From assembly GCF_037126465.1 (NCBI RefSeq), contig NW_026999356.1, positions 35,191 through 99,190 on the forward strand: a DNA stretch of 64,000 nt. The letters run 5' to 3'. The notes beneath the pieces were generated by a model that saw only the letters and a list, made by a program, of their open reading frames with translations, did no database searches and was not told the origin of the DNA. The translations under genes and the position numbers were made by a program. How positions within the stretch are numbered: position 1 is the stretch's first letter; the number at the start of each line of letters is the position of its first letter. Origin of the DNA: Ornithodoros turicata (taxonomy: Eukaryota; Arthropoda; Arachnida; Ixodida; Argasidae). Of the stretch, positions 11,995 to 22,190 are shown in pieces.

Positions 11995-13854
11995 TTTTCT
12001 TGTCCGACGCCTACCCAGCTTACGAGGTCAAATAGGAATTCCAAGCACACCCTGTCAAAAGCCTGCTTTAGGTCAACTTGCAGCACGGCCATGCAAGCTC
12101 CCGTTACCCTTGCGAATTCGCAGATCGTTCTCATGATGTGAAGATTCGTTGAAACAGACCTTCCTTTGATGCCGTAGGTCTGGTGCCAGCCTACGCTTTT
12201 CCACAGCATGCTGTCGAGCCGTCGTGCTAAAATATTCGCTAGGATTTTGTAGTCCGTGCACAATAAGCTTATGGGGCGCAGGTCAGACACGGACGATTCA
12301 CCACCTTGAGTAGGCTTCTTGTGAATAGGGACCATATGACTCTTCCTCAATGACGGTGGCATAAGGCCTCGTTTTTTAATGTCTTGAAAAACCACTTCCA
12401 GGATAGGGGAGAGCTCTTCTACATAAATTTTATAAAACGCTGAGCCCAGCCCGTCCGGCCCCGGCGCCTTGTTCCGTGATAATTTCTTGATTGCGTCTTT
12501 GATTTCTCTTTGCGTGATGTCCCCTTGAGCCTTCTCTGCATCTTCTGGCGTTATCTTAGGTATGTTCTTGAATAGCTCTGAATTTCTGTTGACAAGACAG
12601 CTGTCCTTCTTGAAAAGACTTCGGTAGTGATCATACAGGGCCGCTTCCACAGCTTCCGCCCCTTCGTGTAGGGTGTCCTCCGTCCGTAGCTTCAAAATTT
12701 CGTTTCGCTTAGCGTTCTCCCTTTCTCGTGCAAGAAACACCTTCGTTGGTACCTCATCCCGTTGAATCGTCAGCAGCCTACTTCGAACTTGCGCTCCTCG
12801 GTAGCGTTCGTGCATGCGCTGTAGTATTTCCTGCTTGATTGCTTTGATGTCGTCTGCGAATTGGCCCGGGTTCTTCTCCTCTTCTTGCAAAATCGTTCGC
12901 AGGCTGTCTTTTAGCGCTTTCATTTCTTTTTTCTTATCCGTTGCTCGAATTTGAGCCATCTCGATTGCCCTGAGGCGGACCTGCTGCTTAAAAAAATCTC
13001 CCACGCTGGCGCGTCTATCTCATTTCTGTTCAAATCGGCAATCATGCACTTTATCTCTTCTGTGAACTTTCCGTCCTCTAATATTGTCTCGTTCATTTTC
13101 CATGATTGATTACGACGTCGAGCGCGATTACTGTTATCATCTGCGAGCTCGACGATCACCATCGCATGGTCCGTGAAGGCCATTGGGACTACCTTGTATT
13201 CGTTTGCTGGTTGATTAAGCTCCCCGGAAACGTATATTCTGTCGAGTCTGGCATGTGACGTGCCCTGCCAGTGGGTGAACAATGTCGTCCTCCCTTCTTT
13301 TCCTATCGCAGAATCCTGTAGGTCGTTATTTTGCAAGATCTTTTTCAGCTCGTTCACGCTACTGTCTGTCTTCTCCCTTTTGTACGTGCAATCCTGTCGG
13401 CGACAAACACAATTAAAGTCACCGGCTATCACAAGTCTGCTGTCGGTTTGTGTGAAATGATCCATGGTTGTTTCGAAAAAAGTTTTCGCTCCGCGTCTTC
13501 ATTCGGGGCGTAGATGCTAACTACTCTGATGACATTATTATTCCACAAACAGTCTATTGACGCCACTCGTCCATTCTGCTCCAACTCGCAGTCTATCACG
13601 GTGATCTTACTCTTCTTGCTGATCATTATCGCTGTTCCCGCGCTTCCATTTACACCAGTTGCATGCCGTACGAAGAACCAGCGCTGAAAGGCTTTCACCA
13701 ACTCCGTTTCTTGCTCGATGGATGATATTTTACTTTCTTGTATGCATGCGATGTCGATGCTTTCTTCTAGTAGAACGTTTCTTAGCAAGGCTTTTCTTTC
13801 GTGTCGGATCAGGCTGTTGACGTTTAAGGTTGCAACTTTCAGTCTTCTTTTCAT
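11995..13854 (-). pseudogene. A ORF2: endonuclease plus partial RT, truncated and frameshifted
   Basis: The start is the ATG at 13854 (MKRRLKVATLNVNSLIRHERK), overlapping the ORF1 stop as ATGA. The endonuclease shows CIQESK (where other copies have QETK), SIYAPN, GDFNC, THWQG, ARLDRIYVS and TDHAMV. Frame breaks occur at about 13470 (within the endonuclease) and at about 12990, in a run of A on the plus strand. Both breaks are also present in A'. The RT continues through NKAPGPDGLGSAFYK, LRPISLLCTDYKILA and motif A (DLKQAFD). The sequence then meets the satellite at 11994, before the catalytic YADD motif and the CCHC. Not functional. Confidence 0.88.
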
Positions 13855-15219
13855 TGTGCTGAGAGTTTGAAATCCGTGGACTGTTTGCCTTTTTCCTTTA
13901 GGAGTCTTTGTCTCCTCTCCTCAGGCGTTGTTATTGGCGTCGGAGTGTATCTGACTTTCTTGTGGCTTGCCGTTGAGTCTTTCCATTTGAGGTCGGATCG
14001 TCCGCCTTCGGACCCCTTCCCTTTTTCGTTTCCCCCGTCGCTTACTGAAGACGTTGCATCCGCGGCTCCGACGAGGTTTTCGACTTTTCCTTCAACCTCT
14101 GATAAATTTTCACCACTCTTTTCGGTGTGGTCGAACCTTTCGGTGTGGTCCTGATGCCGAGTCTCGCCGTGGCCATCTGGGTGTTGGACGTCAATCGCTT
14201 TCGCTTGGTTGTCGTTCTCCGCGTCGTGGTAGCTCGTTGTCGCGTCGCTGCCGCCAGCTGGTACCTCTGCTGCTTCTGCACTATTTTCCTTACTTCCGTC
14301 TTTCTTCTTAGAGCCATCTTTTAGGATGGTGTCGCTCCTGGTGGCGTTGTCTTCGGAAACGCACTTGGAATTGTTGATGTCTTCCTCACAACGAATTACT
14401 CCTCCAGCGGCGCCTCCCGCTTGTGTACACTCTTCGACATCCATGAGGTCTGTCGTTGACGAATACCCCCACTGTTGCTCTTGTTTTAGAAGCGTAGCTG
14501 CTGACGCAGTCCTCTATCTCATGCCCGAAGCCTTTACATGTCTTACACCACGGAGCCTTGCATGCTTTCCGAACATGGCCGACTCTCTTACACTGTAAGC
14601 AGAGCGGTGGCCTGCCGGGAATATCGATTAGCACCTGACCACCCATAATCTTCATCAGGTGGGGAATGCTTTCGACACTGACGCCGTCGCGCAGCACAAT
14701 AGAAACTTGACGCGTCGTCGTTTCAGCGCCGGCAAACGCCGTCGACCGCCATCTCTCCCTTTTGATTTCTTCCACCTTTCCATAGGTGCTTAGAGCATTG
14801 GTTACTGCGTTATCCGGTACATGCATTGGGAGCCAGTGCACGGAGAGACGAACTTCTTTCTGATTCGGGTCCAGGATAAGGCATTTTTTGTTCTTCACTG
14901 TGATAGTTTTCTCCGCCACAAGCTTTTCCTTCGGCAGCCTTGAGTGCAGTGTTAAAGCCCACACGTGATTATAAAGATACGCCCCAAACTGGGCCACATC
15001 GTCTTTCGCGATAATTGACAACACCCCTTCCGCAAAATCGTCGGCTCGGTAAGGCCTTCCAGCTGGATCCGCATGCAGAAATATGGTGTTATAGGAAATA
15101 TTGCCAGTCGGCAACGTAGGCAGAAGAAGTCTGTACGTGGTAGAAGTCTGACTTGCCGTTTGTCCTTCGGTGAAATCCCGGCTAGGGTTAGCCGTGTTGG
15201 CCGCTCCGACGGAGCTCAT
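13851..15219 (-). pseudogene. A ORF1: RRM-like/CCHC protein, single frameshift
   Basis: The start is the conserved ATG at 15219 (MSSVGAANTANPSRD); an in-frame GTG lies nine bases upstream. RRM-like segments (YRLLLPTLPTGN, LSVHWLPMHVPDNAV) precede two CCHC knuckles, CLQCKRVGHVRKAC and CKTCKGFGHEIEDC. An extra base at about 14465, relative to A', shifts the frame after ATV. The remaining coding sequence (ending KGKQSTDFKLSAQ) continues in the other frame to the stop at 13851. The acidic linker contains an 18-bp tandem duplication (DHTERF) absent from A'. Unlike A', this copy keeps all four ligands of the first knuckle. Confidence 0.88.
15179..15194 (-). promoter_or_regulatory. Conserved 5' RNA hairpin, copy in A
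   Basis: On the minus strand CGGCTA-ACCC-TAGCCG forms a perfect 6-bp stem with a 4-nt loop, inside the first 15 codons of ORF1. It is identical to the hairpin of A'. Confidence 0.6.
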
Positions 15220-15260
15220 GTTTCCCACAACCTTTCGCTTGCGCTATCGGAAGTAGAATA

Positions 15261-17214
15261 CTGAGCTATCTGGACGGGACGATATTTCGTCTTTGAATTC
15301 TATCCAGAATGGTGCGTATAGGATCGCGCTGTGAAACGGTCGTGCAAGCCGTCGGTCAAGCCGTCGTAATTGGAATTACCAAAGGGAGAGAGCTTCACCT
15401 GATTCGAACAATTAAAATGGAAATGATTTAGAAAAAAGGCACCAAACTACCATATGAAAAAAAGCTATGCCTACCTTGGATTCGAACTAGCTAATTCTAC
15501 AACCCATGTGTTTGCATGGGTATATGTCCTCGATCCAACTGAGCTATCTGGACGGGACGATATTTCGTCTTTGAATTCTATCCAGAATGGTGCGTATAGG
15601 ATCGCGCTGTGAAACGGTCGTGCAAGCCGTCGGTCAAGCCGTCGTAATTGGAATTACCAAAGGGAGAGAGCTTCACCTGATTCGAACAATTAAAACGAAA
15701 ATGATTTAGAAAAAAGGCATCAAAACTACTATATGAAAAAAAGCTATGCCTACCTTGGATTCGAACGAGCTAATCCTACAACCCATGTGTTTGCATGGGT
15801 ATATGTCCTCGATCCAACTGAGCTATCTGGACGGGACGATATTTCGTCTTTGAATCCTATCCAGAATGGTGCGTATAGGATCGCGCTGTCAAACGGTCGT
15901 GCAAGCCGTCGGTCAAGCCGTCGTAATTGGAATTACCAAAGGGAGAGAGCTTCACCTGATTCGAACAATTAAAACGGAAATGATTTAGAAAAAAGGCACC
16001 AAACTACCATATGAAAAAAAGCTATGCCTACCTTGTATTCGAACTAGCTAATCCTACAACCCATGTGTTTGCTTGGGTATATGTCCTCGATCCAACTGAG
16101 CTATCGGGACGGGACGATATTTCGTCTTTGAATTCTATCCAGAATGGTGCGCATAGGATCGCGCTGTGAAACAGTCGTGCAAGCCGTCGGTCAAGCCGTC
16201 GTAATTGGAATTACCAAAGGGAGAGAGCTTCACCTGATTCGAACAATTAAAATGGAAATGATTTAGAAAAAAGGCATCAAAACTACTATATGAAAAAAAG
16301 CTATGCCTACCTTGGATTCGAACTAGCTAATCCTACAACCCATGTGTTTGCATGGGTATATGTCCTCGATCCAACTGAGCTATGTGGACGGGACGATACT
16401 TCGTCTTTGAATTCTATCCAGAATGGTGCGTATAGGATCGCGCTGTGAAACGGTCGTGCAAGCCGTCGGTCAAGCCGTCGTAATTGGAATTACCAAAGGG
16501 AGAGAGCTTCACCTGATTCGAACAATTAAAATGGAAATGATTTAGAAAAAAGGCATCAAAACTACTATATGAAAAAAAGCTATGCCTACCTTGGATTCGA
16601 ACTAGCTAATCCTACAACCCATGTGTTTGCATGGGTATATGTCCTCGATCCAACTGACCTATCTGGACGGGACGATATTTCGTCATTGAATTCTATCCAG
16701 AATGGTGCGTATAGGATCGCGCTGTGAAACGGTCGTGCAAGCCGTCGTAATTGGAATTACCAAAGGGAGAGAGCTTCACCTGATTCGAACAATTAAAATG
16801 GAAATGATTTAGAAAAAAGGCATCAAAACCACCATATGAAAAAAAGCTATGCCTACCTTGGATTCGAACTAGCTAATCCTACAACCCATGTGTTTGCATG
16901 GGTATATGTCCTCGATCCAACTGAGCAATCTGGACGGGACGATATTTCGTCTTTGAATCCTATCCAGAATGGTGCGTATAGGATCGCGCTGTGAAACGGT
17001 CGTGCAAGCCGTCGGTCAAGCCGTCGTAATTGGAATTACCAAAGGGAGAGAGCTTCACCTGATTCGAACAATTAAAATGGAAATGATTTAGAAAAAAGGC
17101 ATCAAAACTACCATATGAAAAAAAGCTATGCCTACCTTGGATTCGAACTAGCTAATCCTACAACCCATGTGTTTGCATGGGCATATGTCCTCGATCCAAC
17201 TGAGCTATCTGGAC
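15261..17214 (-). repeat. tRNA-like satellite array 3 (about 7 monomers, longer subtype)
   Basis: The monomers here have an extra GGTCAAGCC segment (GTGCAAGCCGTCGGTCAAGCC), which lengthens the unit to about 278 bp. The A-box copies are mostly intact; several monomers carry single changes (for example GAGCAATC at about 16925). The same subtype flanks the 5' side of A' (42950-43674). No gene is visible; a 108-codon ORF running into element B is fortuitous. Confidence 0.95.
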
Positions 17215-17379
17215 TTTTTTCTTTTTTCCTTTACTTAATGATACATGACAGCGTTATACAGGCTACACAGAGACCGATACATAGGTTAATGATAGGCGGT
17301 GACACTATGATATATACAAAGCATTGCGAATTGGAGTCTGACTTTTACTCCGTTTCGCTGAGCCCCCAACATGTGGCCC

Positions 17380-20300
17380 TTAGGACAAAGGGGTTTGGCT
17401 TCGGGCCCTGCGGCCAAAAGTGGCTGCCGTTACAGAATTAGCGATAACTTGGATTCGCATCCATTCAGTGTCGTTATCGAGTGCCTGGGTGCCAATTAAG
17501 CTGCATACCCAAAGGAGCTCCACTCTTAAATAGTGCCATGTAGGTTTTGGATTGGGGAGATTTTCTGTCTTCGATGTCCTAGCCTGCCATAATGCCTTCA
17601 TCCCCAGGACCATTACAATTTGTGAAACCTGACCGTTTCTGCTGTTGCCAGTGAGCAAAAACTTAAGCACATGCCATGACACATCGAAAGTAATCTCCAG
17701 TGTTGTGCGCAGGTCGTGCCAAAAGAAAACAGCACTCCTGCAGTTTATAAACACATGTTCCAGTGTCTCGACTTCCCCGCATACAGAACAGGTCATGTAG
17801 GGAACCACAAATCCCTTATTCGCACACCATGTTTGTACAGGGAGGACCTCAGTGTGGACCTTTATGAAAAAGTCCTTGCACTCGGGAGCAATGGGAAGCT
17901 TGCGTAAGCGGATCAGAACATCGTTGTTTGTTTGTGTCGGAAAAGAGGTACGATAGAGTGGCGGAGGAAACGTTATCGCAACTGTGTCCCAATACAATGT
18001 TTTTCTGGACACTGCGCTCAGGTAGCCCCATGAGAAATGCGTTTGGAAAAAGATGAGTGCACTTCTGATCTCCTTAAAGAAACGTAGTTCCCCTGGATCA
18101 CATATTTGTGCACTGGTTGTAACTACCCGTCCATCGAGGACTTGTGCTGCAAGGGTCTGTATTGCGCTCCGCAACACTGGATCTAGCTGGTTTCGAAAGT
18201 ACATGAAGCGCACTACGAGAAGCTTGATCTCGAGATTGATGACGCCCAAACCACCAGCTTTAACAGGTAGGAAAATGTTTGAGCGCCTCATTCGTTCAAA
18301 GCGGGAGATCGATACAAACACCGCGGCGATTCGGTGGTACTTCCTTATGACTTCCGCCGGGCACGCTATCGGTTGCGCTTTGTACAAGATGGCGGTATAA
18401 AAAACTCTGTTTGCTACGTAAGCCCTGTTTAGCAGCGTGGTCCTTCGACCTCTGTACCTCGAAGCTCTAGCGTGTAGCTTATCCATGGCGGCTCCTAATT
18501 TACTGCCAACTTGCCCTTGCTTCAAAAAGGGTACCCCCAAATAGGACTCAACTTCACTTCCCATATGTATGTCCTGCATGACTTCAGGAGCATTTACCCA
18601 TTTACCAAGCCAAGCACCTCGTGACTTTGTGGGGTTTACCTGAGCACCTGAGTAGTCGCAGAATTTAAGTGTTTCTTGCAGACATACGTCGATTTCTTCA
18701 CACTTCCCACAGAAAAAAGTTAGATCGTCTGCGTATGCAAGCAGCTTCACGCGCTCCTCTCCTATCCGTATCCCTTCTATTTTGGGGTTATGTAGGATGT
18801 TCTGGCAAAGTGGCTCCAAATATAAGACAAAAAGAACTGCAGACATCGGACAGCCCCGCCTAACACCCCTTTCAACCTTTATATGGGAACTTGCGGCTCC
18901 GTTAATTATTAGCCGGGTGCCTATATCTTTGTAGCAGATTTTTACCCACTCACAAAGTTCCGTTGCTCCGACTTTCCTCAGAAGGCATTCAAGAAAAGAA
19001 TGTGAAACTCTATCGAATGCTTGTTTGAAGTCAACTTGGAGGACGCCAGTCGGGCTACCCGTTGCCTGTGCCACCTCACATACGGACCGCATCAGGTGCA
19101 GATTCCTCTGAATACTACGTTTCTTTATTCCGTAGCTTTGATGTGATCCTATTATTTTCCATAGAACGCTATCTAGCCGCCTGGCCAGTATCTTTGCGAG
19201 TATTTTGTAGTCCGTGCATGTCAAACTTATTGGTCTGAAATCGCTGATATTAGGAACTTCTTTTTTCTCCTTCCTCTTTTTTGGGATTAACACAGTCGTA
19301 CTATTCCTCATAGTTGGCGTTAACAAGCGTCTTTGCCAGATATCATCATACACTTCAACTAGCACTTTACTGAGGTCGTCCTTGAACATTTTATAAAATC
19401 CGGACCCTAAACCGTCGCATCCAGGAGATGTGTTGCACCTCAATTTTTTGATAGCATTCCTTATCTCTACTACGGTCACTGGTCCCATAGCATACTCTCG
19501 TTCTTCCGCTGCTAGCGTCTTTAGATGCTTTAAGCAATATGATTCAATTGGTGGTATGTTTTCCTCTTGCGCGAAAATTTCCTTGTAATAGTTCTCAAAA
19601 CTTGTTACAATTTCTTGTTCGAGATGGGTTACGGAACCATCCAACTGAATCGAGTCTATGTAGTTTTGGTTTACTCTTTCGCGTTCGAGTCCGAGAAAAA
19701 GCCTTGTTGGCACTTCGTCCCTTTGAACTATGTCAGAACGACTTCGTATTATTGCACCTCTAAGTTTGCATTCAAGACCGCGCATTATCTGCATTTTAAC
19801 GTCCTTTATCTCACTTTGAAATGAGCCTGGATTTCTCTCCTCCTCTTTTATTAGAGTTTGGATTGTGGCCATCAAGGTATTTTTCTTTTGACGTTTCTCC
19901 CATGCCATCACCTGGCATCTTTCTATTGCCAGCACCTTTATTTCAGCTTTAAAAAGTTCCCATTCCTTAGCAGTTACCCTTTTCGCACTTAACTGCTCAA
20001 TTAAACCTTTAACTTTCTGCGCAAACACATCATCTCTTAGTATTGTCTCGTTTAGTTTCCACGTGCCCGCGCGTTCGCGTTTGTTCCGCTCACCTGCTTT
20101 TTGCTTGAGACGGAAGGACACCATGCCATGATCCAAAAACCAGACAGGTGTTGTCTCATAAGCATCGACTTGCTCAGCTCGTTCCGCTGAAATATACACC
20201 CTATCTAATCTAGCATGGGAAGAGCCCTGCCAGTGAGTAAACTGGAAAGATTCCCCCGTGCTCGGTGCTACAACATCTTGCAGGTCGAATTCCCGGACCA

Positions 20301-20820
20301 TTTGTTTTAACATAACAACACTACCGTCTTTCTTGTATTCTCGGTATGTACATTCCTCTCGCTGCATCACACAATTATAATCCCCGCCTCCAATGAGCGT
20401 GCATGGAACAGCTAAAAACGCCCTGAGGTTTGCAAAGAAGGTTTTTCTTGCAGTACATTCATTTGGGGCGTAGATTGATACGACTCTAATTAACTCCTTC
20501 CTAAAAATAATATCCACGACAACAAAGCGCCCACACTGGTCAATCTCACAGTCAATTACCTGAAGCGCAGCCTTCTTGCGTACCATGATCGCTGTCCCGG
20601 AACTATAAGGCGGACCCGCTGCATGTCTGACCCAAAAACAATCCTCAAAGTTCCTCACAAAGTCCTTTTCTTCTTCATAGCTGGATATTTTAGTCTCTTG
20701 CACACAAATTATGTCTATGTTGTTCATAAACACCAACTGTTTAAGCCACTGTTTCCGCTTACAGGACAGTAAGCTGTTTACGTTGAGTGTTGCAACCTTT
20801 ATGTTTCGCTGGGAGGGCAT
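17380..20820 (-). CDS. B ORF2: APE endonuclease-reverse transcriptase, uninterrupted (1146 aa)
   Basis: The product would nick the satellite target and copy element RNA there by target-primed reverse transcription. I start at the ATG at 20820 (MPSQRNIKVATLNVNSLL), not the longer in-frame extension to 20991, which is shadowed by ORF1 coding; the two ORFs overlap by 22 nt. The endonuclease has QETK (Glu42), SIYAPN, GDYN (147-149), THWQG, ARLDRVYIS and LDHG (229-231, where B' has SDHG). The RT has FRPISLTCTDYKILAKILARRLD (about 528-550, typical of the L1/Tx1 group), DFKQAFD (597-603), RRGCPMS (654-660, usually RQGCPLS) and YADD (696-699). A C-terminal CCHC sits at C1011, C1014, H1022 and C1027. 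The frame is open, but the substitutions near conserved motifs make activity uncertain. Confidence 0.92.
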   Translation of the reverse strand: MPSQRNIKVATLNVNSLLSCKRKQWLKQLVFMNNIDIICVQETKISSYEEEKDFVRNFEDCFWVRHAAGPPYSSGTAIMVRKKAALQVIDCEIDQCGRFVVVDIIFRKELIRVVSIYAPNECTARKTFFANLRAFLAVPCTLIGGGDYNCVMQREECTYREYKKDGSVVMLKQMVREFDLQDVVAPSTGESFQFTHWQGSSHARLDRVYISAERAEQVDAYETTPVWFLDHGMVSFRLKQKAGERNKRERAGTWKLNETILRDDVFAQKVKGLIEQLSAKRVTAKEWELFKAEIKVLAIERCQVMAWEKRQKKNTLMATIQTLIKEEERNPGSFQSEIKDVKMQIMRGLECKLRGAIIRSRSDIVQRDEVPTRLFLGLERERVNQNYIDSIQLDGSVTHLEQEIVTSFENYYKEIFAQEENIPPIESYCLKHLKTLAAEEREYAMGPVTVVEIRNAIKKLRCNTSPGCDGLGSGFYKMFKDDLSKVLVEVYDDIWQRRLLTPTMRNSTTVLIPKKRKEKKEVPNISDFRPISLTCTDYKILAKILARRLDSVLWKIIGSHQSYGIKKRSIQRNLHLMRSVCEVAQATGSPTGVLQVDFKQAFDRVSHSFLECLLRKVGATELCEWVKICYKDIGTRLIINGAASSHIKVERGVRRGCPMSAVLFVLYLEPLCQNILHNPKIEGIRIGEERVKLLAYADDLTFFCGKCEEIDVCLQETLKFCDYSGAQVNPTKSRGAWLGKWVNAPEVMQDIHMGSEVESYLGVPFLKQGQVGSKLGAAMDKLHARASRYRGRRTTLLNRAYVANRVFYTAILYKAQPIACPAEVIRKYHRIAAVFVSISRFERMRRSNIFLPVKAGGLGVINLEIKLLVVRFMYFRNQLDPVLRSAIQTLAAQVLDGRVVTTSAQICDPGELRFFKEIRSALIFFQTHFSWGYLSAVSRKTLYWDTVAITFPPPLYRTSFPTQTNNDVLIRLRKLPIAPECKDFFIKVHTEVLPVQTWCANKGFVVPYMTCSVCGEVETLEHVFINCRSAVFFWHDLRTTLEITFDVSWHVLKFLLTGNSRNGQVSQIVMVLGMKALWQARTSKTENLPNPKPTWHYLRVELLWVCSLIGTQALDNDTEWMRIQVIANSVTAATFGRRARSQTPLS

Positions 20821-22149
20821 GTTTGAAAAAGGGAAGAAGTTCCTTGGGCTGGTCTGTTTCTGTCGTTGGTCGGTAAGCGTGGCGCAGGGGTGTACCTTTT
20901 TCTTCGATGTCGGACTTCCTTCCATTTGTTTTTCCACTGATCTCTTGGCAATTTCCTGTGACCTCGAAGGTCCCCGTCGCTGTGCGCGCATTCACTGCCA
21001 ACGTCCGATTCACTGTTTACTTCAGAATCGTGTTCAGGAACATCCGTCTTCCCTTGCCCATCGCAGTGTATCCTAGCCTCTTTTCCCAGTAGGTGCAATC
21101 CTTGATCCACATGAATCATAGCCCCAGCAGTTGCCTTTGCAGGTTCCTTCCCTGATGTTGCCGCTAGTTCATCTGTTCTCGTCGAGGCCGAAGTCTCACC
21201 AGTCTGCTGCGCGTCCGACACTCCTTCCTCTTGCATCCTCTCAGTTGATTGTACCTCTGGCTGTTCTCTTTCTGAAGAATTTACCGCCTCTTTTCCTTCC
21301 GCTTCATTCCCTGTCAGAGCGTGATCAGAGTTGCCTATTGTCGTTTTACTTTCCTCTAGAGCACCGTCATCGCATTCCATATCCTCTTGTTGATGCGGTG
21401 CACCAAGCGCCCGTTTAGTTTTTGACGCATACGTTTCCATGCAGTGTACCGCTTCGTGTCCGAAAGAGCGGCATTCCCTATACCACGGGGTAGTGCAGTT
21501 TTTCCTGACGTGTCCGACTCTTCGGCATCGCAAGCAGAGTGGTGGCCTTCCTTCCACTGCGGCTAGCACCTGACATCCCATAATTTGTAACATATGCGGC
21601 AGATTGTCAACGGTCATGCCTTCATTTAATGAGAGTATCACCTTCCTTGTCGTCGTGTCAACACCAGCAAAAAAACTCCCCTTCCATTTTTCTCTCAATA
21701 TCTGTTTTGTCGTTCCAAACGCATGCAGAGCTTTTTTTACAGCATCGTCTGGAACGTGTGTCGGGAGCCAATGTAGCAACATTTCCACTTCAATCTTATT
21801 CGGATCAATTGTTATGCATTTTTTTCCCTTTTACGCTCAGTGTTCCCTTTTCCAATATTTTCGCTTTCGCGGGCCCTGAATGAAGCGACAATGCCCACAC
21901 GTGATTCAGTTGATACGCCCCGAAGGCCGGCACGTCTTCCTTTTTAACAATAGCCTTAATCGCCTCTTCGAAATCAGCAACACGATATGGCCTGCCTCTT
22001 AGGTCAGCGTGTAGAAACACAGTGTTGTAAGAGGTACTTCCTCTTGGCAGCGTCGGCAAAACAAGCCTGTATTCCGTCACATTCTCGCCTTTCTGGTCAA
22101 TAGTATCCCGGCTAGGCCTAGCCGTGCTCGCTGCTCCACCGGAGCTCAT
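20799..22149 (-). pseudogene. B ORF1: RRM-like/CCHC protein, one homopolymer frameshift
   Basis: The start is the conserved ATG at 22149 (MSSGGAASTARPSRD). The first part (YRLVLPTLPRGSTSYNTV, AYQLNHVWALSLHSG) ends by a frame change in a run of seven A (sense strand) at about 21815-21830, where six A would keep the frame. It continues as LLHWLPTHVPDDAV, the knuckle CLRCRRVGHVRKNC and a second knuckle with Tyr in place of its first Cys (PWYRECRSFGHEAVHC; B' has Cys). A long acidic linker precedes KRYTPAPRLPTNDRNR. The stop at 20799 overlaps the ORF2 start. The frameshift could be a real lesion or a consensus error. Confidence 0.87.
22109..22124 (-). promoter_or_regulatory. Conserved 5' RNA hairpin, copy in B
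   Basis: CGGCTAGGCCTAGCCG is a perfect palindrome and a 6-bp stem with a GGCC loop, identical to the copy in F although the two elements are otherwise diverged. Confidence 0.65.
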
Positions 22150-22190
22150 TTCGCCGCATCCGTACTTCACGAAAGCCGGAAGCGAAGTGT

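Larger units (their letters stand above)
11995..15260 (-). mobile_element. Non-LTR retrotransposon A, 3'-truncated copy
   Basis: A perfect 15-bp TSD, CTGAGCTATCTGGAC, flanks the element at 11980-11994 and 15261-15275. The 5' end is complete (short UTR with ACTTCCGATAG, then ATGAGCTCCG). The 3' end stops inside the RT domain of ORF2, after a GACAAGAAAA stretch, exactly at the target boundary, so the normal 3' UTR and tail are missing. The copy at 43675-46921 (A') has the same structure and truncation. A is 19 bp longer, which is explained by an 18-bp tandem duplication in ORF1 plus one inserted base. Confidence 0.93.
17215..22190 (-). mobile_element. Non-LTR retrotransposon B, essentially full length
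   Basis: A copy of 4976 bp with a short 5' UTR (CTTCCGG), ORF1 with one homopolymer frameshift, an uninterrupted ORF2, a roughly 165-bp 3' region and an A/G-rich tail (TTTTTTCTTTTTT on the plus strand) at the target boundary. The flanking A-box copies CTGAGCTATCTGGAC (17200-17214) and CTCAGCCAGCTGGAC (22191-22205) differ at three of 15 positions. Two of these differences match the two satellite subtypes on either side, so the flanks may have recombined after insertion. B' (33046-37471) is a close relative in inverted orientation. Confidence 0.92.

Noticed and set aside
17115..17441. 108-codon ORF spanning the satellite-B boundary
   Set aside because: It runs from a monomer into the antisense of the B 3' end; no coding signal.
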